10,450 bases of DNA, taken from the NCBI GenBank assembly GCA_016193165.1, contig JACPST010000006.1:1-10450 (forward strand), written 5' to 3'. Position numbers and translations under genes: made by a program. The notes beneath the pieces were generated by a model that worked only from the letters and a program-made list of their open reading frames with translations, was not told the origin of the DNA and ran no database searches. The DNA comes from Deltaproteobacteria bacterium (GTDB taxonomy: Bacteria > Bdellovibrionota > JACOXK01 > 2-02-FULL-40-11). Shown piece by piece: positions 1-6,024 of this stretch (the first letter of the stretch is position 1; the number at the start of each line of letters is the position of its first letter).

Positions 1-1776
1 AGTCACTCCACTTAATTTTACAATGTGCCCGCTGCCCTTGCGTCTGGTATGAGGAATGGGGATGAGCTCTTTTTGGGTTAAGTAAGAAGCGGTGAGCGTG
101 GTTTGTTTTAAAAACTCTTTAAAACTTCCTTGATAGAGGAGATTTCCTCCTTTTTCTCCGCCTTCAGGGCCAAGTTCAATGATAGTGTCTGCCTGAGAAA
201 TAATATCGGGATCATGTTCAACCACAATAACCGTGTTGCCCAAGTCCCGAAGGCTTTTTAAAAGTTCAATCAAGCGTTTATTGTCTCTGGGGTGAAGTCC
301 AATGCTGGGTTCATCTAAAACATAGGTCGTTTGCATGAGTGCGGCTCCGAGTTGATTGGCCAAGTTAATTCTTTGCGCTTCTCCTCCCGAGAGGGTTTTG
401 GTGAGCCGATCTAAAGTCAAATATTCTACCCCGACTTTATCTAAAAAAGAGAGGCGCGATTTAATTTGTCTCAAGACTTCTTTGGAGACAGATTCTTCAT
501 AAGGGGCCAGCTCTAACGTATTAAAAAATTTCTTTGATAAAATGTCCGCGATCGTTTTATCTTTTATTTTTACAAAATCAATTTCAGGTCGTAGACGTTT
601 GCCCTGACACTTGGGGCAGGTAAAAGCGCTTTTATACCGACTTAAAAAAACACGTATGGCCATCTTATATTTTTTTCTTTCAAGCTGTTTAAAAAAACCT
701 AAAACTCCTTTGAATCCTTTGGTTCCTTCAAATATTTTTTTGCGGCCCTCAGCCCCTAAGTCTTTATAGGGGGCTTGAGTCGGGATTTTTTCTTTTTGCG
801 CGAATTCTAAAAGACGTTTGTGCCACCGCTTAAGACTTGGCTTTGTCCAAGGGTCAATGGCCCCTTGTTCCAGGCTCACATTTTGGTTGGGAACCACAAG
901 CTCTTCGTCGATGATCAAATTATTTCCAAAGCCATTGCAGTGGCCGCAGGCTCCATAGGGATTATTAAAGGAGAAAAAAGAGGGCAGAAGTTCTGGAAAC
1001 CTCAGGTCACACTGGCTGCAGCGAAGATAAATAGAAAATTTGTGGAACTTTTCTTTTTCATCGTAAATCAGCGCGCGGCCACGGGCTTCTTGATACGCAA
1101 TTTCTAAAGAATCTGTCAGCTGAGGTCGAATGGATTCTTTCACGACGAGCCGGTCTAAAACAATAAAGAGTTCTTGGCTTTTTCCCAGGGAAGTCTCTGG
1201 TGCCTGAGAACTCACAAGATCAACAATCGTGTGATTTAAAAAAGCCCGCGTAAATCCCTTTTTGATTAAGGTTTTAATAAGAAGGGGGTGGTTTATTTTT
1301 TCTAAGGAAAAAGGGGCCAGGACTAAAATTTTTTGATCAGCACATTTTTGAAGCGTAAAATCGACGATATTTGAAATGGTGTCTTTTTTAATGGGAATGT
1401 GACAATGGGGGCATTGAATCTTTCCAATTTTGGCAAAAAGAAGACGCAGATAATCATAGATTTCCGTAGATGTTCCGACGGTGGACCTGGAATTTTTAAC
1501 CGTATTTTTTTGTTCAATGGCAATGGTTGGAGAAATATTTTTAATGAGATCGACATCGGGGCGTTGAGCCCGCTCTAAAAATTGCCGGGCATAGGTGGAT
1601 AAGGATTCAATGTAGAGCCTTTGTCCTTCCGCGAAAATCGTATCGAAGGCCAAAGATGATTTACCCGATCCACTCACCCCTGTTACAACCGTCAGCTGGT
1701 TGTGAGGGATTTCGAGATCCAGATTCTTGAGATTATTTTGTCTCGCCCCTTTTATAATAAGATGTCGTTCTGCCAT
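1..1776 (-). CDS. uvrA: UvrABC excinuclease subunit A, N-terminal part (cut by window edge)
   Basis: UvrA is the dimeric ABC-type ATPase that scans DNA for bulky lesions and loads UvrB in nucleotide excision repair. The open frame has 592 codons without a stop and runs past the left edge; full UvrA is about 940 residues. Visible are Walker A GVSGSGKSS at residues 33-41, a first zinc module with Cys at 253, 256, 277 and 280 (the same spacing and positions as the first zinc finger of E. coli UvrA), a CPKC pair at 387-390 in the insertion region, ABC signature LSGGEAQ at 462-468 and Walker B with YVLDEPSIGLH just after. The D-loop and H-loop side reads NTVIVVEHD. The frame ends at HIVKLSGVT, just before the second ATPase half. 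The ATG at 1776 is chosen because MAERHLIIKGARQNNLKN matches the usual family start; its ribosome site is weak. It lies 46 bp after the response regulator and may be cotranscribed. No internal break is seen. Confidence 0.97.
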   Translation of the reverse strand, partial: MAERHLIIKGARQNNLKNLDLEIPHNQLTVVTGVSGSGKSSLAFDTIFAEGQRLYIESLSTYARQFLERAQRPDVDLIKNISPTIAIEQKNTVKNSRSTVGTSTEIYDYLRLLFAKIGKIQCPHCHIPIKKDTISNIVDFTLQKCADQKILVLAPFSLEKINHPLLIKTLIKKGFTRAFLNHTIVDLVSSQAPETSLGKSQELFIVLDRLVVKESIRPQLTDSLEIAYQEARGRALIYDEKEKFHKFSIYLRCSQCDLRFPELLPSFFSFNNPYGACGHCNGFGNNLIIDEELVVPNQNVSLEQGAIDPWTKPSLKRWHKRLLEFAQKEKIPTQAPYKDLGAEGRKKIFEGTKGFKGVLGFFKQLERKKYKMAIRVFLSRYKSAFTCPKCQGKRLRPEIDFVKIKDKTIADILSKKFFNTLELAPYEESVSKEVLRQIKSRLSFLDKVGVEYLTLDRLTKTLSGGEAQRINLANQLGAALMQTTYVLDEPSIGLHPRDNKRLIELLKSLRDLGNTVIVVEHDPDIISQADTIIELGPEGGEKGGNLLYQGSFKEFLKQTTLTASYLTQKELIPIPHTRRKGSGHIVKLSGVT

Positions 1777-1822
1777 AACTTGGAAAACAAATAAGAATAG
1801 TTGATTTTAAATCCGAGGTCAA

Positions 1823-2188
1823 TCATGACCCGAGGCATTTTTTGACAGCAGAGATGACGTCATCAATGTTATTAAAAGGCTTGGTGAGATAGGCAGAGAC
1901 TCCAAGCTCTTTGGCTTTGGCGGCTGTTTTGGCATCGCCATAGGCGGTCATGAGGATCACCGGCGTCATAATCCGGGATTGGCGAATTTGTTCTAGAAGT
2001 TCAAGTCCAGAAAGTTTGGGCATGAGGATATCCAGTAAGATGAGAGCAGGATTTTGCTCTGTAATTTTTTGAAGCCCGTCTTGCCCATCTGAAGCCGTGA
2101 TGACCTGAAAACCTTCTTTTAAAAATGCGCGGCTGAGCGCGCGTGTAATAATTTGTTCATCATCGATAATGAGAATTGTGGGGCTCAT
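1823..2188 (-). CDS. Single-domain response regulator (receiver only)
   Basis: A 121-residue CheY-like receiver domain with no output domain. It has the acidic pair D9-D10, phospho-acceptor D53 in LLDILMPKLSG, T81 in MTAYGD and K103 in LTKPF, so all catalytic positions of an active receiver are present. The open frame extends upstream to 2233, but the ATG at 2188 is preferred: MSPTILIIDDEQ is a standard receiver start, and ATGA overlaps the uppP stop by 4 bp, which suggests translational coupling and explains the absence of a Shine-Dalgarno. With no DNA-binding or enzymatic domain it probably acts by protein contact or as a phosphorelay intermediate. The histidine kinase two genes upstream is the obvious candidate partner (inference from position). 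The target is unknown. Confidence 0.92.
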   Translation of the reverse strand: MSPTILIIDDEQIITRALSRAFLKEGFQVITASDGQDGLQKITEQNPALILLDILMPKLSGLELLEQIRQSRIMTPVILMTAYGDAKTAAKAKELGVSAYLTKPFNNIDDVISAVKKCLGS

Positions 2189-2958
2189 AGAAGAGTATAA
2201 GCGGCGATAAGTCCCGCAATGCCCACAGCCCAACAGTAATAACTAAATTTAAAAAACCACCCTTGGCGAACGATTTTGATGAGAATCTTGAGCGAAGGTA
2301 TACCGATAACAAACGCGCTTAAAAAACCAGCGGCCATAGGGATAGAGTTTAGTTCAAGATGAGGTGTTTTATAAAGTTTTAGGCCAATCGCGCCAATAAT
2401 CGAAGGAATCGAGAGTAAAAAAGAGAAAGTCACAGCTTCCACTCGTCTACTTTTAAAAAGAAGAGCTGTGGTGATTGTTAGAGCTGATCTGGAAACTCCT
2501 GGAAAAAGAGCCAGTCCTTGAGCTGCTCCAATCAAAAAAGCTTTAGGAAGAGTTAAGGTTGAAAAGAGGGCTTCTTCAATGACCAGCTGTTCTTTTGTGA
2601 CGTAGCGGGTAAACCACATATAGGTTCCTGTGATCAAAAGTCCGATACAGGCCATGTTCATTGTCCAAAAGCGTTCCATGATATCGATTAAAAAAAGCCC
2701 CATGATGGCTGTGGGAACGCATCCTGCGATGATGAGCAAGAGTGCTCTGGGAGTTTTAAGTAAAGTAAAAATTTCTTTCCAAAAAATAAGAAGGGTAGCT
2801 AGAAGTGTTCCCCCGTGAAGCAAAATATCAAATAAAAACTCAGGTTCTTTTAAGCCCAACAAGTTTTGAAAAATAACGAGGTGTCCATCACTGCTGATCG
2901 GTAAAAATTCTGTGATGCCTTGAATGATCCCTAAAAGAAGTGATTCAAAGATATTAAT
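2185..2958 (-). CDS. uppP: Undecaprenyl-diphosphate phosphatase (UppP/BacA) with probable ATT start
   Basis: An integral membrane enzyme that dephosphorylates undecaprenyl pyrophosphate to regenerate the lipid carrier for peptidoglycan and other envelope polymers; it is linked to bacitracin resistance. Both family signatures are present: GIIQGITEFLPISSDGH (residues 10-26), containing the (E/Q)xxxE pair as Q13/E17 and the S22/H26 positions, and PGVSRSALT from residue 153 with the conserved Arg at 157. Many hydrophobic segments follow. Length from the proposed start is 257 residues, close to the usual 260-270. The first signature lies upstream of the only TTG codons (2862, 2859). Between the in-frame stop at 2983-2985 and 2862 there is no ATG, GTG or TTG. 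ATT at 2956-2958 sits 7 nt after AGGAG and aligns with the family N-terminus, giving (M)NIFESLLLGIIQG. The gene overlaps the kinase stop by 3 bp and the regulator start by 4 bp. Confidence 0.93.
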   Translation of the reverse strand: MNIFESLLLGIIQGITEFLPISSDGHLVIFQNLLGLKEPEFLFDILLHGGTLLATLLIFWKEIFTLLKTPRALLLIIAGCVPTAIMGLFLIDIMERFWTMNMACIGLLITGTYMWFTRYVTKEQLVIEEALFSTLTLPKAFLIGAAQGLALFPGVSRSALTITTALLFKSRRVEAVTFSFLLSIPSIIGAIGLKLYKTPHLELNSIPMAAGFLSAFVIGIPSLKILIKIVRQGWFFKFSYYCWAVGIAGLIAAYTLL

Positions 2959-5002
2959 GAGCTTTCTCCTGAATAGGCAAGGTCACTTTAAAGGTAGATC
3001 CTTTGTTCAGCTGGCTTTGCACTTCAATTTTCCCTTGGTGATCTTTAATAATTCCATAGCTTACTGTAAGTCCAAGTCCCGTGCCATGAGTTTTTTCTTT
3101 GGTGGAATAAAAAGGATCAAAAATTTTAGAAATATTTTCTTTAGGAATGCCTATGCCTGTATCCTTAATTTTAATTTGGACCGCGGATTTTTGAGAATCG
3201 TAATGGGTGGTGATGCTTAAATTCCCGCCTTCCGGCATAGCCTGAAGGGCATTGAGAAGAAGATTGAAAAAGACTTGCTGAAGCTCGTTGGGATTGGCTT
3301 TGATTTTGGGAAGCGGCTCTGCCATATGTTTTAAAATACGAATCGGCTGTTTGGCCTCCCTGGAATATTGGATCAAGGGAAGTGTCGCTTCGAGGATATC
3401 ATTAATAGAAGTCCATGTTTTTTTAGAAGATTTTGTTTTTTCTGAAAAATCTAAAAGATTTTTAATAATCTCTTTACATCTGAGAGAAGCTTTTTCTATT
3501 TCTGAAATATCTGAAAGATGAGGATCTTTTTTGTTCAATTCTTGGTTGAGAAGTTGAGAAAGCGCCGTAATTCCTGTGAGGGGATTATTGAGTTCGTGGG
3601 CCAGGGAACTGGCCAAGTGCCCAATGGCTGCCATTTTCTCAGATTGGATGAGTTGGCGAAACAGGTGAGAGTGCTTTGTTTGATCTCGGTAGTACATTAC
3701 GAGAGAGCGGATCTTATTTTTGGCGTCAAGCATTGGAAATGACCAGCTTAAGTAATCTTTATCTTTAAAATCTTTAATCTCATGTTCTGAAGTAACGAAG
3801 TTTTGTTTTAAACTTTCTAACGCGGGGCAATTTTGGCAAGGTGTTTTTCGACCTGCTAAAACTTCATAGCATTTTTTACCAATAACATTTTCCACCCTTT
3901 GATGTGTGATTTTTTCGGTGGCCCGATTGGCTTTGAGAAGATTGAAATCTTTATCAATAACGGTAACCAAATCACTGATGGCATCAAATGTGGATTCCCA
4001 TTGTCTGGATCCTTGCTCAATGACTTCTAAGAGTTTCATTTTTTCAATCGCAATGGCAATGGGGCTTGCGATATCTGAGAGTTTTTTAATATCTTCATCG
4101 GAAAATGCTTGAGGCTTTCGACTGGCCAGATTTAATGTGGCCATGCAGCTGGGCTCTTCTTTGTTCTCATCCATGAGAGGAAAAATAAAGTAAGAAGCAA
4201 ACTTTTTATTTTCCCAAAGAACAGGAGGAGCCCGGTGGGTAATAATGGGAAGAGGATGGGCAAACACATGTTTGATGAGCTCCTGTTTTTCTAAAGGAAA
4301 AGGGGTCATCTGTGACTTTTGATTTAAAAGGGTGTGATGGTGAGGACTGAGACGGACGAGAATACTGGCTCGGTCAATGGGAATAAGTTTTTTAAGTTCT
4401 TTTACAATAATTTTAAAAATTTCTTTTAAGCTGGCGGCATGGCTTAAGCCTTTAATGAGGGAGTGGGTGATTTGAAGCTGAATTTTTTTGGCATGAATGG
4501 CTTTTTGAGATTGAACTGTTTTTTCAATTCTATTTTCGATGACTTGTTTTAAATTGAGCGTGAGATGTTTTAAATGATCATTTTGGCTTCGGATGAGATT
4601 TAAGAGTTCCCGATTTTGTTTTAAAAGCTCGTGGCGTTGCCAGGAGGTTTCAACGGTCATCATAAGATCATCATCATTCCATGGTTTTGAAACGAATCGA
4701 TACACTTCGCCCTTTAAGAGAGAATCTTCGGCAATTTGGGAATTAAAATAGCCTGTCAAAAGAATGCGGGAGATATCTGGCCACTTTACTTTGGTTTGAG
4801 AAAGAAAATCTGTCCCTTTGTCGCCCCCTAATTTTTGGTCGCAAATAATAATCCCAATAGTTGTATATTGTTTAAGCATTTCGACAGCTTGAGATGGAGT
4901 TGCGGCAGTGAAAACCTCATATTTTGGGGAATGGAACAGTCTTTTTAAGGCCGATAACACGTACTGCTCATCATCCAAAATGAGCATAGAAATTTTATTC
5001 AT
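2954..5002 (-). CDS. Receiver-GAF-PAS sensor histidine kinase
   Basis: A 682-residue soluble sensor kinase with no transmembrane segment visible. Domains in order: receiver (about 4-120; D10/D11, phospho-acceptor D55 in IICDQKLGG, T83, K106 followed by P-W, the variant common in RpfG-like receivers); a helical, probably coiled-coil linker (about 122-178); GAF (about 182-325); PAS (about 333-445) with Cys at 378, 389 and 392 (CYEVLAGRKTPCQNCP); HisKA with phospho-acceptor H469 in LASSLAHELNNPL; and HATPase_c with N-box N579-N583, G1 box DTGIGIP (613-619) and G2 box GTGLGL (639-644). It should phosphorylate itself at H469 under control of its own receiver and of signals bound by GAF and PAS. 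ATG at 5002 has AAAAGG 8 nt upstream. It is the first gene after a good promoter and overlaps uppP by 3 bp. The signal is unknown; the downstream single receiver is a likely partner. Confidence 0.95.
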   Translation of the reverse strand: MNKISMLILDDEQYVLSALKRLFHSPKYEVFTAATPSQAVEMLKQYTTIGIIICDQKLGGDKGTDFLSQTKVKWPDISRILLTGYFNSQIAEDSLLKGEVYRFVSKPWNDDDLMMTVETSWQRHELLKQNRELLNLIRSQNDHLKHLTLNLKQVIENRIEKTVQSQKAIHAKKIQLQITHSLIKGLSHAASLKEIFKIIVKELKKLIPIDRASILVRLSPHHHTLLNQKSQMTPFPLEKQELIKHVFAHPLPIITHRAPPVLWENKKFASYFIFPLMDENKEEPSCMATLNLASRKPQAFSDEDIKKLSDIASPIAIAIEKMKLLEVIEQGSRQWESTFDAISDLVTVIDKDFNLLKANRATEKITHQRVENVIGKKCYEVLAGRKTPCQNCPALESLKQNFVTSEHEIKDFKDKDYLSWSFPMLDAKNKIRSLVMYYRDQTKHSHLFRQLIQSEKMAAIGHLASSLAHELNNPLTGITALSQLLNQELNKKDPHLSDISEIEKASLRCKEIIKNLLDFSEKTKSSKKTWTSINDILEATLPLIQYSREAKQPIRILKHMAEPLPKIKANPNELQQVFFNLLLNALQAMPEGGNLSITTHYDSQKSAVQIKIKDTGIGIPKENISKIFDPFYSTKEKTHGTGLGLTVSYGIIKDHQGKIEVQSQLNKGSTFKVTLPIQEKAH
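2962..2970 (-). promoter_or_regulatory. Shine-Dalgarno that fixes the uppP start
   Basis: On the minus strand AGGAGAAAG lies inside the last codons of the histidine kinase. AGGAG (2970-2966) is 7 nt before the ATT at 2958-2956. It is the best ribosome site in this cluster and supports initiation at a non-canonical codon there, not at the TTG about 95 bp downstream, which would cut off the catalytic EFLPISSDGH motif. Confidence 0.65.
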
Positions 5003-5035
5003 TTACGATACCTTTTAAGGCAGGAGAATATTCTT

Positions 5036-5064
5036 AGTGTACAGCTTTTCCCCCCTTTGGTCAA
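5036..5064 (-). promoter_or_regulatory. Probable sigma70-type promoter for kinase-uppP-regulator
   Basis: On the minus strand, TTGACC (5064-5059, 5 of 6 matches to the -35 consensus) is followed by exactly 17 nt and TACACT (5041-5036, 4 of 6 matches to the -10 consensus). Transcription would begin near 5028, leaving a short leader that holds the AAAAGG ribosome site (5016-5011) for the ATG at 5002. It lies in the 68-bp gap after the broken cyclase, so the kinase cluster would not depend on transcription through that gene. This is a consensus match only, with no experimental support. Confidence 0.5.
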
Positions 5065-5070
5065 ACAGAC

Positions 5071-5911
5071 TTACGGGGTGATGGAGTGGGGTTTGGAGGA
5101 AGAGGGAACGGAGATCACCACTTTGTTGCGACCTTCTTTTTTAGCGGCGTAGAGAGCTTGATCGGCGGAGTGAATGAGCGTGAGATCACTTTTGCGGCCT
5201 GGCGTGTGATAATTTGAAATCCCAATCAGATTTAATGACATCAGCCACTTCTTCTAAAACTTCATCGCCAATGAGATGGCCAAAAAGATCATTGACTCTT
5301 TTAAAATAATCAATATCGATCATGAGTAAGGACAAATGTCGTTCGTAGCGTTGAGCACGATCGATTTCTTGACGCAAAATTTCTTTAAAGGCGTAGCGAT
5401 TATAAAGCCCTGTGAGAGGATCTTTAATCCCATAGATTTGAGATTTTCGATGAGCAAGTCCTCGTTTGATCGAATCTAGAAGAAAAGATAGTTTAAAAGG
5501 TTTTACGAGGCAGTCATGGACTTTGGTGCGAAAAAGGGAGCGTATATTTTCAATACTTTGATTTTCTGTCATCACAACCACAGAAGGATGTGTGATAACG
5601 TCCGCGCATTGTTTAACAAATTCGATGCTCTCAGAAGCATACGTGTCTTGGTCAAAGAGCACCAAGCAAATATCTAATTTGGGAATAAGCCTAATGGCGT
5701 TTTGGAGATTATTTTCTTGGTGAATAATAAAATCTTGTTTTTCAAGATCGGGTTTAATGGTTTTGAGCAGTGTTTGTGAAAGTCCAACTAGAAGGATATT
5801 GTGGATCACACTTTTTTTCTTCTTCATATTCTGTGCCAACGTTCTATAAGCCATGAAAACATTTTGAGGGTATATGAGAAATAGAAATAATTCTAAATAC
5901 TTATACTTCAT
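5071..5911 (-). pseudogene. Diguanylate cyclase with degenerate receiver, GGDEF core deleted and frameshifted
   Basis: An intact relative would make cyclic di-GMP from two GTP. From ATG 5911 (AAAGG 7 nt upstream; an alternative ATG at 5827 starts MKKKKSVIHN, and an open GTG lies at 5965) the product has a receiver-like domain at about 38-150. This keeps D87 and K137 but has VGLS where the acidic pair should be, so it is probably not phosphorylated normally. The GGDEF domain starts with DPLTGLYNR (164 onward), has IDIDYFKRVND and GHLIGDEVL, then stops making sense after VIKS (about 228) and ends at 5186. In the next frame, from 5226, the end of the same domain reads IGISNYHTPGRK and ADQALYAAKKEGRNKVV, ending at a stop at 5071-5073. 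About 55 residues, including the RYGGDEF active loop, are missing with a frame change. As written, it cannot be an active cyclase. A real deletion or an assembly error are both possible. Confidence 0.88.
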
Positions 5912-5965
5912 TTGATGCCCTTTGTCAAATTTGTCCAAAGGCGAAGTCAAAGAGTAAAACGTCAC

Positions 5966-6024
5966 AGATTTGGCTTAAAATCGCCAATTTATTGTCGTTG
6001 CGGCCTATCTTTTGTTTTGCTACG
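5966..6024. promoter_or_regulatory. Divergent intergenic region between cyclase remnant and valS
   Basis: This short gap (up to 113 bp if the cyclase starts at 5911) must hold the promoters for both directions, but I find no convincing -35/-10 pair for either. It contains a perfect dyad, TTGGC (5970-5974), 8 nt, GCCAA (5983-5987), that could be an operator or chance. Neither candidate valS ATG has a clear Shine-Dalgarno. Confidence 0.35.

Noticed and set aside
820..1556. Open frames on the plus strand (820-1107) and in a second minus frame (1323-1556)
   Set aside because: They lie wholly inside uvrA, whose frame carries all family motifs; their translations show no recognisable domain.
2189..2233. 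Longer response regulator starting at 2233
   Set aside because: The extra residues MGCGHCGTYRRLYSS are antiparallel-unrelated out-of-frame sequence of the uppP end; the receiver begins normally at ATG 2188 with an ATGA overlap.
2857..2862. TTG codons as the uppP start
   Set aside because: Starting here would remove the catalytic (E/Q)xxxE and SSDGH motif, which is perfectly preserved just upstream in the same frame.
2630..4112. Plus-strand open frames opposite uppP and the kinase
   Set aside because: Antisense shadows of well-supported genes, low-complexity translations and no ribosome sites.
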